DNA of 64,000 bases from Flavonifractor sp. An10 (GCF_002161215.1 NZ_NFMB01000004.1:248001-312000); one strand, 5' to 3'. Numbered from the stretch's first letter, positions 26,630 through 35,939 are shown. The notes: generated by a model not told the origin, from the letters alone. Made by a program: numbers and translations.

Positions 26630-27379
26630 CTATAGAACCTGTACGATCTGTTCCCGCAGCACAATGTGCTTCTGGTCTATTGCCTGATTGAGATGGTGGT
26701 GCCCGAACAGCCAGTAGTGGTATTGCGCCCGGTCTTTGACCTCCTGGAGGAAGTCCGTCAGGTGATCCGCCGCGTTGTGCCGGGAGAACTGGAGGGCAAT
26801 GCCGGTGGGGGCGCAGTGGGTGAGGATGTAGTCCACCGCCCAGCCGTGGGCGTCCAGGTTTCTTCTGGTCTCTGCATATTCCTCCTCTGAGGGCAGTTCT
26901 TCCTTCCACCAGGACAGGTGGTCGATGCGGAACCGGGCTCGCTCTTTCCGCTTCAGTATCCGGTATTTCCGCTCAAAGCTGGGGTCGTCCAGACTGAGGA
27001 TCCCGTCCTCAATGTCATGGGAGGCCGCGCCGCCCATGGTGAAGAAGGTGAACCCGGCCAGTTCATAGACCTGTCCCCGCATCAGGTGGAGCACGTGGGG
27101 CCGGACGGGCTGCACCTTGCCGCCGTGCCAGGTCTCCACCGGGTATCGGGCCAAGGCATCGTAGTTTTCGTGGTTCCCGGAGACGAAGGCCACAGTGAAA
27201 GGCAGGCCCTCCAGCCAGTCCAGTGCCTCGTCATCCCGTTCATCTCCGAACCACACGCCGCCGAAGTCCCCCAGCTGGAGCACCACATCCTCCTTGGTGA
27301 GCTCCTGCCCCTCCGGAAAGTATTCCGGGCGGAACCGTTCAAAATTTCCATGGGTGTCGCCTGTAGCGAAGATCTTCAT
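26630..27379 (-). CDS. Calcineurin-like metallophosphoesterase
   Basis: 249 residues. Metal-binding motifs in order: D8-x-H10 (ATGDTHGNF), GDFGG (D38), SGNHENYD, and the later THCAP motif with GGAASHDIEDG between. Likely a soluble phosphodiesterase or phosphatase of unknown substrate. Its ATG overlaps the stop of the first serine recombinase gene by 4 bases (ATGA), so it is translated as part of the recombinase operon; similar enzymes ride at the ends of clostridial mobile elements. Confidence 0.88.
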   Translation of the reverse strand: MKIFATGDTHGNFERFRPEYFPEGQELTKEDVVLQLGDFGGVWFGDERDDEALDWLEGLPFTVAFVSGNHENYDALARYPVETWHGGKVQPVRPHVLHLMRGQVYELAGFTFFTMGGAASHDIEDGILSLDDPSFERKYRILKRKERARFRIDHLSWWKEELPSEEEYAETRRNLDAHGWAVDYILTHCAPTGIALQFSRHNAADHLTDFLQEVKDRAQYHYWLFGHHHLNQAIDQKHIVLREQIVQVL

Positions 27380-29022
27380 GCCAGCTTCCTCCTTCTTGGC
27401 TGTGCCACATATTGCTCAACCTCCCGGCCATCCCGGAAGGTCACTCGGATTTTCTCCCGGGAGAGCACCGTCACCTTCTCCAGCAGCTGGTGGATTACCT
27501 CTTCATCCCACTCTGTCAGCGCCGCCGTCATATGTTCCATGGCGGCTGATACCGCCCGCAGGCGCTGGTTCACCTTCTGGTTTTCCTGACAGATGCCCTC
27601 CAGCCTGGCCTTTTGCTCCCTGAGCCGTGCGGTGGACTCGGACAGCTCCCGGAACCGCTCCGTGTAGTCCGCCCCGGGGGTGGCGGACGCCTCCGCCAGC
27701 AGGCTGTTGAACTGGCTGCTCAGCTCCTCCAGGGCACGGTCGATGTCCGCCAGGCTCATGCTCTCTCCCAGAACTGGGGCCAGCTCCTGCTCCATGGCAG
27801 CGGTGAGCTGCCCGGTCAGAGCGTCGTGATCAGCCATAGCCGCGTTGACGGCGGCCAGGACGGCCTGCTGGAGGGGTTCCTCGTCCAGGGTAGGGGAATG
27901 GGTGCAGAACTTCTTCCCATAGTCCAGGCGGCTGACACACCGCCACACGGGACGCTTCATCCCGTGCTGGGTCCACACGCACCGGCGGTAGGCGGTGCCG
28001 CACTCCCCACAGAACAGCAGGTTGCTCAACACATACTTGCCGCTGTACTTGCCCCGGCCGGTAGGGGTGCTCTTTCTCGTGGCGCCCGCCTTGGCGTTCC
28101 GCCGGGCCATCTCCAACTGCACGGCGTCGAAGGTCTCCCGGCTGACGATGCCCTCATGGTGGTTCTGAATCAGGTATTTGGGGAGCTGACCGGTGTTGGG
28201 GATGACCTTCTTGCTGATGCAGTCCTGGATAAATGTTTTCTGGAGCAGGACGTCCCCGCAATATTTCTCGTTGGTCAGGATGCTCCGGATATGGGAACCC
28301 ATCCACACCTCTTTTCCGGAGACTGTGGGGACTTTCCTCTCTTCCAGGGCCGCCTTGATTTCCTGGATGCTGTCCCCAGCCAGGTAGCGGTCGTAGATGA
28401 AGCGCACCGCCTCCGCCTGCTCCGGGACAATCCTGGGCTTTCCGTCCGGCCCCTTCTCATAGCCCAGCAGCTGCTTGTACTGCATGGTGACGTGGCCGGA
28501 CTTCATGGCCTGGCGCTTGCCCCACCGCACCCGGCTGCTGGTGCTCTCGCTTTCGGCCTGGGCGAAGGCCCCGTGGAGGGTGATCAGGAACTCGCTCTCG
28601 GGGTAGATGGAGTTGATGTTCTGCTCCTCGAAGATCACCGGGATGCCCAGGCCCCGCAGCTCCCGGGTGAAGTTGAGGGTATCCACCGTGTTGCGGGCGA
28701 ATCGGGAGACGGATTTGGCCAGAATCATGTCGATTTTTCCCTGCCTGCACTGGCGGATCATCCGCAGGAACTCCTTCCGCTTGCAGGTGGAGGTGCCGGT
28801 GATGCCCTCGTCCGCGAATACCCCCGCCATGGTCCAGCCCGGTTCCTTCATGATCTTCTCGGTGTAGTAGGTCAGCTGGTTCTCATAGCTGGACAGCTGC
28901 TCCTCGCTGTCGGTGGACACCCGGCAGTAGGCAGCCACCCGCAGGTGGCGCTTCTTCTCCTGTTCCTGGGGTGTCTCCACTTTGGCTGGGATCACAATCA
29001 CTTGGGGTGCGGTATCGTTCAT
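27376..29022 (-). CDS. Large serine recombinase
   Basis: 548 residues. The N-terminal resolvase/invertase domain has the nucleophile S36 in AAYCRVSTDSEEQ and conserved ADEGITGTSTCKRKEF and KSVSRFARNTVDTLN. The recombinase domain follows (GYEKGPDGKPRIVPEQAEAVRFIYDRYLAG), then a zinc ribbon with CGECG...C and a long coiled coil (about 440-510). It catalyses site-specific integration/excision. It starts in a 4-base overlap with the next recombinase-type gene and ends in a 4-base overlap with the phosphoesterase gene. Confidence 0.95.
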   Translation of the reverse strand: MNDTAPQVIVIPAKVETPQEQEKKRHLRVAAYCRVSTDSEEQLSSYENQLTYYTEKIMKEPGWTMAGVFADEGITGTSTCKRKEFLRMIRQCRQGKIDMILAKSVSRFARNTVDTLNFTRELRGLGIPVIFEEQNINSIYPESEFLITLHGAFAQAESESTSSRVRWGKRQAMKSGHVTMQYKQLLGYEKGPDGKPRIVPEQAEAVRFIYDRYLAGDSIQEIKAALEERKVPTVSGKEVWMGSHIRSILTNEKYCGDVLLQKTFIQDCISKKVIPNTGQLPKYLIQNHHEGIVSRETFDAVQLEMARRNAKAGATRKSTPTGRGKYSGKYVLSNLLFCGECGTAYRRCVWTQHGMKRPVWRCVSRLDYGKKFCTHSPTLDEEPLQQAVLAAVNAAMADHDALTGQLTAAMEQELAPVLGESMSLADIDRALEELSSQFNSLLAEASATPGADYTERFRELSESTARLREQKARLEGICQENQKVNQRLRAVSAAMEHMTAALTEWDEEVIHQLLEKVTVLSREKIRVTFRDGREVEQYVAQPRRRKLA

Positions 29023-29774
29023 GCATTTTTTCCTCCTTCCAAGGTCTGATTATTTTTCAGCAGGACGGTGACCGTCCCGTTGCTGACGGTGATGCGTCGG
29101 ACACTCTCGTGGAGCAGTTCCTGCTCCAGTTCTGCCATGGGTGCCCGCCCCTGGAACAGCCTCCGAAGTCGACGGGTTTCATACTCCTCCGGCCCGATGG
29201 CGTCCAGTTGGAGGGCGGCCAGCCGGAAGGCCAGGTTCTTTGCCTGGGCCTCATCCACCGGCGGGCGGTGCAGGAGCCCGTCCAATTCCCGGCGCAGCTT
29301 CTTTGCCTCCGGCATGGGTTCGTCCTCTATGACTGGGCAGGTAATGAGCTCCGGGTGCTGGATCAGGCGGTTCAGGAGGCCAAGTACCCGCTGTTCCACC
29401 CAGGCCGGCGGGCTGCCGCCGCACAGCTTCCGCAGTTCCTTCTGGGCAGGCGTCTTTTTGCAGGGGCTTGCCCGTTCTTGCCGCCGCACTTGGGTCATGT
29501 GAAACTGTCCCTCCGGGATGATGGACGGATATCCGGCCTCGCCGGTGTACCGGCGGTCCGCCAGGATGCGGGCCGCCATGTTTTTGTTCCAGGGCTTATC
29601 CACGTCATAGGGGACGTCCCGTTCTCGGAGCTTGTCCACCAGGGCGTTGTAGCTGGCCCCGGCCAGGTAGCTGTCGTAAATCCAGCGCACCGTCTCCGCC
29701 TCTGCAGGGTGGAGCACCACTTCCCCAAACTCCATTTTGTAGCCGAAGGGCCGCTTCCGGTTGCTCCCCATCAC
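29019..29774 (-). CDS. Recombinase-domain protein lacking the catalytic domain
   Basis: 251 residues. It begins directly with the recombinase DNA-binding domain (KRPFGYKMEFGEVVLHPAEAETVRWIYDSYLAG), continues with a helical region, and ends IKK-poor but with TVSNGTVTVLLKNNQTLEGG, a C-terminal strand motif also common in full-length recombinases. There is no N-terminal resolvase domain and no catalytic Ser. Because 4-bp overlaps with both neighbours are kept, it looks like a functional partner (a directionality or DNA-binding subunit) rather than a degraded gene. Confidence 0.85.
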   Translation of the reverse strand: MMGSNRKRPFGYKMEFGEVVLHPAEAETVRWIYDSYLAGASYNALVDKLRERDVPYDVDKPWNKNMAARILADRRYTGEAGYPSIIPEGQFHMTQVRRQERASPCKKTPAQKELRKLCGGSPPAWVEQRVLGLLNRLIQHPELITCPVIEDEPMPEAKKLRRELDGLLHRPPVDEAQAKNLAFRLAALQLDAIGPEEYETRRLRRLFQGRAPMAELEQELLHESVRRITVSNGTVTVLLKNNQTLEGGKNA

Positions 29775-31372
29775 CGCACCGTCCTTTCGATAGGCTCTGT
29801 CAGCTCCAGGCCGTTGACCAGCCGGAACCGCAGGCGGTCATTGCTCTCCACGATGATCTTGTCTACGAGCTCGCGGAACAGCTCCCCATCGAAGGCGTCC
29901 AGGAGGTCCGGCCCGGCCTCCAGGGCTTCTATCAGCTCCTGGGTCTGCAGGATCGTCTGATCCTCCTCGGCCTCCAGGAACCGTTCCTTCTCCAGCTTTG
30001 CGGCGCGGAGCTGTTCCGCCAGCTCGTTTCGGCGGGATATAAAAATGTCAGGATCAACAAGCCCTTGCTGCTTGAGCTGGGCCAACAGTCGATCCTGACG
30101 GGTAATGTCTGCAATTTTCTGGTTGAGTGCCACGATGTCCAGGCTCCAGAGCAGCTTGCCCTTCCGGGCGCTCTGGAGGTCTGCAAGCAGTTGGGTGAGG
30201 ATGGGCAGACCCTGATGCCGAAGATTATAATGTAGCCGAAGAAATGCCCGCTCGATTTTAATCTCAAGAACTGGCATAATTGGGCAGTCATCTGTTCGGT
30301 TTTTATCTCTTCCAATACAGACCCAATATATATTCCCATCCATTGTTTTTCGGCGGAAAACCGAATTGCAGGCACCACAGAAAATTCTCCGTTTAAACGG
30401 GTACGTATGTAAAGAAGGCGGTATGATTTTTTGTCTTCTCTGCTCCATCAGCAGATTTGCGGCACGAAATTCCTCTGGTGTGATGATACCTTGATGGGTA
30501 CTGCGTACATAGTAGGAATCCACTTCACCATGATTCACTTTTGACTGAAACGGAAGTGAGGTGGTCGTATAGTATTTCTGCCAATGAGAATCCCCTATGT
30601 ATTTTTCGTTGGATAGGATATACCGTATCCCCGTTGAACTCCAGGCTGGCGTTCCGCTTCTGTTCGGAACATTGTCTCTGCGTAACCCAGCTGTAATTTC
30701 TTCTACATTGATACCGGATAAATACTCCTGAAAAATTCTATGAATAACTTCAGCTTGCTCCGGATGAATCTGTATTTCCCCATCTTTGTGAATGAAACCG
30801 TAGGGGAGATATGAGGGGCGGTATGTGCCATTCCGCATTCGCACCTGATAACTCCATCGCATATTATGAGAGATATTCTCGCTTTCCTTCTGATCCATCA
30901 TGGCGAAGATGGCAGTGAGCAGCTCGCCGGCCAGTTCAGAGGTGTCAATGCCCTGCTCCTCAAAGCACACCCCTACCCCCAGAGTTTTCAGTTCTCGGAT
31001 GATCTCCAGGCACTCCTTGGTATTCCGGGCAAACCGGGAGGAGGACTTCACCAGGATCTTGTCAATCCGGCACCGCCTGCAGTCCGCCAGCAATCGCTGG
31101 AAGTCCTCCCGCTTCTCCGCCGAGGTTCCGGTAATTCCTTTGTCGGCATAGACGTCCACGAACTCCCACTCCGGGTTGGCGGTGATAAGCTCCGTGTAGT
31201 GGGCGTTCTGGGCGGCGAAGGAGTTGAGCTGATCCTCTGAACTGGAGCTTACACGGGCATAGGCCGCCACCCGCAGCTTCCGATCCCTGACTGGATTGCT
31301 GGCCGGGATGGTGATCACCCGAGGTGCTTCGTCCAATGCCAAGGAACCTCTGCCCTTCTTCTGCTCGTCCAC
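29771..31372 (-). CDS. Large serine recombinase, second catalytic copy
   Basis: 533 residues from a GTG at 31372 with GGAGG 7 bases upstream; the frame extends further but without a ribosome site. Catalytic S42 lies in AAYARVSSSSEDQ; YADKGITGTSAEKREDF and KSSSRFARNTKECLE follow. The recombinase domain (LPYGFIHKDGEIQIHPEQAEVIHRIFQEYLSG) and a zinc ribbon (CGACNSVFRRK...C) come next, then a coiled coil. First of three overlapping recombinase genes. Confidence 0.95.
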   Translation of the reverse strand: MDEQKKGRGSLALDEAPRVITIPASNPVRDRKLRVAAYARVSSSSEDQLNSFAAQNAHYTELITANPEWEFVDVYADKGITGTSAEKREDFQRLLADCRRCRIDKILVKSSSRFARNTKECLEIIRELKTLGVGVCFEEQGIDTSELAGELLTAIFAMMDQKESENISHNMRWSYQVRMRNGTYRPSYLPYGFIHKDGEIQIHPEQAEVIHRIFQEYLSGINVEEITAGLRRDNVPNRSGTPAWSSTGIRYILSNEKYIGDSHWQKYYTTTSLPFQSKVNHGEVDSYYVRSTHQGIITPEEFRAANLLMEQRRQKIIPPSLHTYPFKRRIFCGACNSVFRRKTMDGNIYWVCIGRDKNRTDDCPIMPVLEIKIERAFLRLHYNLRHQGLPILTQLLADLQSARKGKLLWSLDIVALNQKIADITRQDRLLAQLKQQGLVDPDIFISRRNELAEQLRAAKLEKERFLEAEEDQTILQTQELIEALEAGPDLLDAFDGELFRELVDKIIVESNDRLRFRLVNGLELTEPIERTVR

Positions 31373-31444
31373 GGAATCGCCTCCTGTCAGCAACACACAA
31401 TACCAGTACTTCCACAAAATATCCATATCCAAACGCAACAAAAA

Positions 31445-31588
31445 TCAGAGAGAATAAATGACGTCCGCCCCGGTTTCTGTCCGGAGCCGGACGGCAATCC
31501 TCCTGGCCTCCTTCCGGCTGACAAGGCCGGCATTCTGAAGATGCCGGAGGAGGTTCACCATCCCAATGTAGTTGATGTTCTGGTTCAT
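31445..31588 (-). CDS. Small SHOCT-like protein
   Basis: A 47-residue gene beginning MNQNINYIGMVNLLRHLQNA and ending TETGADVIYSL, with GGAGATATGG before the ATG. The middle (HLQNAGLVSRKEARRIAVRL) has the leucine-x-GLxS/T-x2-E pattern of SHOCT-type short domains. It lies 72 bp above the recombinase operon on the same strand; such tiny genes commonly precede these recombinases in clostridial elements. Function unknown. Confidence 0.7.
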   Translation of the reverse strand: MNQNINYIGMVNLLRHLQNAGLVSRKEARRIAVRLRTETGADVIYSL

Positions 31589-31608
31589 CCCATATCTCCA
31601 TTTCAAAA

Positions 31609-31649
31609 TGGGGGCCGTTATGAGGCATATGGCCGCAGAACGGCCCCCA
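31609..31649 (-). terminator. Hairpin in the leader of the SHOCT-recombinase operon
   Basis: Perfect 11-bp stem (TGGGGGCCGTT with complement), 19-base loop, followed on the minus strand by TTTTG. It stands about 20 bp above the SHOCT gene start and could act as an attenuator or a terminator of upstream transcription. Confidence 0.5.
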
Positions 31650-32246
31650 CTGAGTTTCTCAAAAATACATTTCGCTGGTTAGCCCTATTCGACACTACTT
31701 CCCGGGCCATGGGCGGCAGCAGACGGACTGTGTTGGCACACATCACGGGAATCTCACCCCTCCGAGGATCTCTCCGAGCTGCCCCCATTGCTTGCTCCCG
31801 GTATCACCCGGGGCTGTGGCTGGACAGGAGTATCATTACTAGATTGCTGACGAGGGTCGGGCTGGGTAAACCAGCTGCAATGCGAAACAGCCCGCCACAG
31901 GCAGCTTTGTGGACGGATGGGCACCGCTCTGCACCTTCCTTGGCCGTCTTTGATGCGGTCTCCCGCACAGGTGGTCTTGGCGCATCCTCCAGTGTCGCTT
32001 CAGCCCTCCTCCCGGAGGGCCTCTCGTCAGCGGATGTATCCCGCTGCCGGATATGAAATTTTCAAAGTTGCCGGGACACTTTGATTTTTGGCTGGTATCC
32101 CGTTCCGTCCTGATTTCCGGCCCCCTGGCCGGTTCCTCTGAACTGCCTTGATCGTAACATGGTTTCCGGAATTTGTCGTTTCCCTAAAGAGCAAACTTTT
32201 GGAAAAGTTGTTGCTCTAAACGGCAATAACTCAATTTGATGTACAG
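31650..32246. other. ~600-bp stretch without a convincing gene
   Basis: GC-rich and rich in short inverted repeats (for example GCCCTCC...GGAGGGC near 32010-32029 and two CTCCGAG copies near 31760-31780). Open frames on both strands lack ribosome sites and recognisable products. It lies between the recombinase operon and an Xre regulator, where an attachment site or a structured leader RNA would be expected, but neither could be shown. Confidence 0.4.
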
Positions 32247-32651
32247 CTATTTAGTCAATGGTAACCCAATTACCATTGCTTCTGCCGCATGAAAAAATAC
32301 ATCTTGTTTTTCCGCAGGCAGGTTCTGTATCATTTTTGCAAGCTGGTACAGCCTGGATTCGGTCTGCTCTTGTCTGCGTAGCCATTTCGGACATAGTTCA
32401 TCCAATGGTACCTGAAGCACTTCGGCAATCCGGAAAAGACGATCCACTTTCATCACCATCTGTCCGGATTCATAACGGGAGATTTTCCCCTTATCCGCTC
32501 CGATTTCCATTCCCAGTTCTTCCTGCGTCATCCCAATCCGCTCCCGCCACACCTGGATATTCCTGCCAAACTCAATTAGATCGGGATTATCTATGGGAGC
32601 TTTCCTTTCCCTGGGAGAGTACCTAGTGTTGGGAAAATCTGCTGTTTTCAT
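32247..32651 (-). CDS. Xre-family transcriptional regulator
   Basis: 134 residues. The helix-turn-helix lies around residues 32-85 (FGRNIQVWRERIGMTQEELGMEIGADKGKISRYESGQMVMKVDRLFRIAEVLQV), preceded by a ~28-residue basic extension and followed by a helical tail. Probably controls the mobile-element genes around it; no operator was identified. Confidence 0.9.
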   Translation of the reverse strand: MKTADFPNTRYSPRERKAPIDNPDLIEFGRNIQVWRERIGMTQEELGMEIGADKGKISRYESGQMVMKVDRLFRIAEVLQVPLDELCPKWLRRQEQTESRLYQLAKMIQNLPAEKQDVFFHAAEAMVIGLPLTK

Positions 32652-32782
32652 AATCGCTCACTCCATCTCAAAATTTTGGGGAAAATTTGAGATGAAGCTC
32701 ATGGATATTTTGCGATGTATGGTTGCCATCGTCTGACCATAGAGCCCTTTCCGCTTTTTAGCGGAGCATAGGGCAAAAAACA

Positions 32783-32820
32783 GAGCCTTACACATAGCTA
32801 AAAAGCTATCTGTAAGGCTC
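32783..32820. terminator. Stem-loop between regulator and secreted-protein genes
   Basis: GAGCCTTAC...ATAGCT pairs with AGCTAT...GTAAGGCTC around an AAAA loop with one internal mismatch. It lies 84 bases below the stop of the minus-strand secreted protein and probably ends that transcript. Confidence 0.55.
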
Positions 32821-32903
32821 CGAACTCATTAATCCTGCATACTAATTTCTCATTATGATTTGTGCAGGTGGCTGGTACGCTTGATAAATTTATTTTCGAT
32901 GAA

Positions 32904-33332
32904 TTACCAACATGTAACGGAATTGGATGTAACAAGTCCTGTGTCAGAGCCGCCATCAGATCCTCTAGCATATGCCTGAAGGGTCACACGGTAATCAACT
33001 CCAGACTCACCATCAAAATAAGCAAACCCAATATGTCCAAATGCATCGTAGCTATAGAAGTCCGGATGCTGTATACCTAACTGTGTCTCATACGGGATCC
33101 ACTCCTCGCCGTTATAGTAGTCAATGTAAAGCGCTTGGGCGCCAACACAGTCCATTAGCCCTTTCCCGTCTACATGGTAAAAAATTTCTATGCGCCCATT
33201 GCCTTGGGCCTCCAAAGAGATCCCATAGATTGAAAGGTAGTCGCTGGCCCTGTCCTCTTGTGCATTAGCTACCCCAGCGGTCGAAAAAATAAGAGAAAGT
33301 ACCATCATCATAGCAACAATCCGTCTTCTCAT
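32904..33332 (-). CDS. Small secreted protein (DUF6147-like)
   Basis: 142 residues with a clear signal peptide (MRRRIVAMMMVLSLIFSTAGVANA, cleavage after ANA). The mature part is a compact beta-rich domain (DYLSIYGISLEAQGNGRIEIFYHV, MDCVGAQALYIDYYNGEEW) that resembles the small secreted DUF6147 family; this assignment is from memory of the pattern. It follows the DUF4367 gene by 10 bp and is probably part of the sigma/anti-sigma operon. Confidence 0.7.
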   Translation of the reverse strand: MRRRIVAMMMVLSLIFSTAGVANAQEDRASDYLSIYGISLEAQGNGRIEIFYHVDGKGLMDCVGAQALYIDYYNGEEWIPYETQLGIQHPDFYSYDAFGHIGFAYFDGESGVDYRVTLQAYARGSDGGSDTGLVTSNSVTCW

Positions 33333-33342
33333 AACATTCTCC

Positions 33343-34236
33343 TTATTCTAATGATAATAAGATTCCTTCAGCTTCTTCTTCAGATATATTTCCTGTTAAT
33401 GTATAGCTATAGTTATCATCAACCCAATATATCTGCATCCAACCTTTATTATTGACTATCTCATATTTCTTGCCTTGAACAGATAAGACAGTTACCTCTT
33501 CCCGTAGATCCTTCTCTATGAAACTGCGCTCATCCATGTGAGGTAATGGTAATACTCCATAGACAAGCTCGCCCTCATCAGCATGGTAATAAATCCACAG
33601 CTTAAAACAGCTATCTGCCGACTCGCTTGGAATGTTTTGAACTGTTATTGTATCTATACTAAATCGAGATGGTATCCATGTGATTACGGCGGCATCCTCT
33701 GCATTATAGTCTGACAATGCTTCTTCTAATGAGGTGTATCCACCATTTGGTTGCGGAAGATTGAGCGTCCCTGACGGCCCCCAAGTCACGTTTCTAATTA
33801 AGACCTCACCTGCATCAGTTATCACTACAAATGGATCTCTTCCTGTTGCAACAACCCCGAGGCAAAAAATTCCTATTACAAGAGCTGCCGCTATGACTGT
33901 AGTACGAAGAATCTGCCGGACAGATCTGCGACGTTTCTTCTCTGTGGGCCTGTCCTTATCACCACCTTCCTGCTGAAACAGATTCGCATGTGCTTCCAAA
34001 AATTCCCGACAAGCTGTTTCAACATCCACCTGTTCTCCAATGGGTGTCCGCTCATCCAACAGGGATTGCGCCGCATCGAACAGCTCATCGTCGAATTCTT
34101 CCCCTGGCCGTTCCATTTCCTGCTCCATGATTGCCAGCAATTCTTGATTGGAACAATCACACAGGGCGCAAATTTCTTCGCGTGTGGAATCACGCAGTCG
34201 AACCTCGACAGGCCCGCCCTGCTTTTTCCCCGGCAT
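33343..34236 (-). CDS. DUF4367-type membrane protein, likely anti-sigma factor
   Basis: 297 residues. A cytoplasmic N-terminal part (about 1-105) is followed by a single TM helix (TTVIAAALVIGIFCLGVVA) and an extracytoplasmic C-terminal domain with DAAVITWIPSRFSIDTITVQ and YEIVNNKGWMQIYWVDDNYSYTLTGNISEEEA, the pattern of DUF4367 domains found in anti-sigma factors. It lies 61 bp below the ECF sigma gene on the same strand, which supports a sigma/anti-sigma pair sensing an envelope signal. Confidence 0.82.
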   Translation of the reverse strand: MPGKKQGGPVEVRLRDSTREEICALCDCSNQELLAIMEQEMERPGEEFDDELFDAAQSLLDERTPIGEQVDVETACREFLEAHANLFQQEGGDKDRPTEKKRRRSVRQILRTTVIAAALVIGIFCLGVVATGRDPFVVITDAGEVLIRNVTWGPSGTLNLPQPNGGYTSLEEALSDYNAEDAAVITWIPSRFSIDTITVQNIPSESADSCFKLWIYYHADEGELVYGVLPLPHMDERSFIEKDLREEVTVLSVQGKKYEIVNNKGWMQIYWVDDNYSYTLTGNISEEEAEGILLSLE

Positions 34237-34297
34237 ACAGTTACCTCCTCGTTATTTAATATCCGGTGATCAGAGATTTTCGGGACATCTGTCAAAA

Positions 34298-34789
34298 CTA
34301 TTTTCCCGAGATGTCCTCCGTCAATAACTTTCTGCACTTTGCCACAGCACGCGCAACACGTTTTCGTGCCGCCACTTCTTTGATTCCCAGAAATTCTGCA
34401 ATATCCTGGAATTCTGCGTTTTCTTCGTAGCGCATTCGGAGCAGCTTCTCTTCTGCCTGAGAAAGGCCTTTGGGAATTAGGTCGGAAATACTCTTTCTTT
34501 CATCGGTATATATTGCGTCAAAGGCACTCAATTCCATCGATATTTCCATGCAGTAACTCTTGCGCTCCACCTCATGCGTGCATTTGTGATATAGCGTTTT
34601 GTACAACCATTTTCTGGGTGCCGTGTGCTTTCGAACCTTGCGGATGTCTTTCCATGCCGCTAAATAGGTCTCCTCCACCAAATCCTCTGCCAAATATTCA
34701 TCTACCCACCGTTTGGCGTACCTCAAAAGTTCATTTATGTAGTCTTTATACAATTTCAGGAAAAATTCTGTATCATTCACGCCGACCAC
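34298..34789 (-). CDS. ECF-type RNA polymerase sigma factor
   Basis: 163 residues. Region 2 (FFLKLYKDYINELLRYAKRWV...YLAEDLVEETYLAAWKDI) and region 4 (LSQAEEKLLRMRYEENAEFQDIAEFLGIKEVAARKRVARAVAKCRKLL) are both present. The latter is a complete sigma-4 helix-turn-helix. Co-directional with the DUF4367 protein. Confidence 0.92.
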   Translation of the reverse strand: MVGVNDTEFFLKLYKDYINELLRYAKRWVDEYLAEDLVEETYLAAWKDIRKVRKHTAPRKWLYKTLYHKCTHEVERKSYCMEISMELSAFDAIYTDERKSISDLIPKGLSQAEEKLLRMRYEENAEFQDIAEFLGIKEVAARKRVARAVAKCRKLLTEDISGK

Positions 34790-34827
34790 AGCCCCTCTCC
34801 GTTAATAAAAGGACTGTCAAATTCCAA

Positions 34828-35184
34828 CTAATTCGACAGTCCTAATATCTTCCGATAGAATTGGATTTCTTCTTTGCAGAAAGCTAGGATGCGTTCCCGA
34901 ACCTCTACGGTAGCACCTTCCAGTTCTTCTGCAATTTGAGCCTCCAAAATTTTCTTCCGCCCAGTTGACAGGTTTGCCCCCAGCAAGGTATTGATATCTG
35001 TATCTAGGGCATTCGCTATGTCAACTAGAACCGGAAGGCTTGGTTGTGCCCGGCCTGTTTCGATATGACTGATATGTTGTGCTGAAACGTTAATCTTCTC
35101 GGCAAGATCCTTTTGTTTTAAATTCTTCTGTGTGCGGTGAATGCGGATGTTTTTTCCAATCTCTCCATAATCTATCTTTGACAT
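34828..35184 (-). CDS. Xre-family transcriptional regulator
   Basis: 118 residues with an N-terminal helix-turn-helix (IGKNIRIHRTQKNLKQKDLAEKINVSAQHISHIETGRAQPSLPVLVDIANALDTDI) and a short helical tail. It lies 39 bp above the sigma gene, same strand, so it may be cotranscribed or be the local repressor. Confidence 0.92.
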   Translation of the reverse strand: MSKIDYGEIGKNIRIHRTQKNLKQKDLAEKINVSAQHISHIETGRAQPSLPVLVDIANALDTDINTLLGANLSTGRKKILEAQIAEELEGATVEVRERILAFCKEEIQFYRKILGLSN

Positions 35185-35343
35185 ATTATGCTCCCATCTT
35201 AATACCCTGCCTATCTATTAGTATTGTAAATGGGCTACAAAATATAATAAATGGATTATATAGCTATAATCGCCTGAATTTATATAATATATCATCTGTC
35301 TAAACTATCTGTTTTACGTTATGCTCGTGGATAAGCGCTTCTG

Positions 35344-35736
35344 CTATTTATACAAAACCAGTTTGGCCTTTTTAAAGGATCTCCAATCGAGTCGCTGTCC
35401 GCAGCGATCGCAAAACCGCTGATACTCACGTTCCATGGTAATGCCGCACCTTGGACATACCGGAAACCCTGTAGTCCCACCGGAATAACGAAAACAGCGT
35501 ATCTGCAACACAGGCATTGGTTGCCGATATGTAAGTTGCTGACAAATATCCATCAAGGACGGGCTATTTAGTGTTCCATGATAGTTTGCACAGATCTTTT
35601 CTGTGGTAACAGAAAGAAAATCTGGCTTCTGTTCGGTTTGGTTTAAAATATTTCGTCCACACCACTTTCTATCAGTAGGTAAACTATCTGTCTCATAAAG
35701 TACGAGCTTATACTGTCTGATACAATAATAAGTCAC
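35344..35736 (-). CDS. Hypothetical zinc-ribbon protein
   Basis: 130 residues, not recognised. The C-terminal part carries a four-cysteine zinc ribbon (CPRCGITMEREYQRFCDRCGQRLDW). The N-terminal ~85 residues are without a known pattern. The start is a GTG without a strong ribosome site, so the true start is uncertain. Confidence 0.55.
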   Translation of the reverse strand: MTYYCIRQYKLVLYETDSLPTDRKWCGRNILNQTEQKPDFLSVTTEKICANYHGTLNSPSLMDICQQLTYRQPMPVLQIRCFRYSGGTTGFPVCPRCGITMEREYQRFCDRCGQRLDWRSFKKAKLVLYK

Positions 35737-35939
35737 TTTACACTCTATGTAGCCATATTTTATATCCGGCTGCTTCTAAAATTTGGGACAATATATTGGA
35801 ATTTTATTCTGCATATTATTCGTTAATGCTGTATAAATACTATAATTCCTGGTAAAACACCCCATTTTGATGGCTACCAAATGGGCTACCCAAAGATTAA
35901 AAATGTCCACAAAATGATTCTATATTTGAGGTTTTTTAG

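Noticed and set aside
27613-29049. 478-codon plus-strand frame opposite the first serine recombinase
   Set aside because: Antisense shadow with no family features; the opposite strand has a complete recombinase.
31541-32056. 171-codon plus-strand frame in the gene-poor block
   Set aside because: No ribosome site, low-complexity composition, and its start overlaps the better supported SHOCT-like gene on the other strand.
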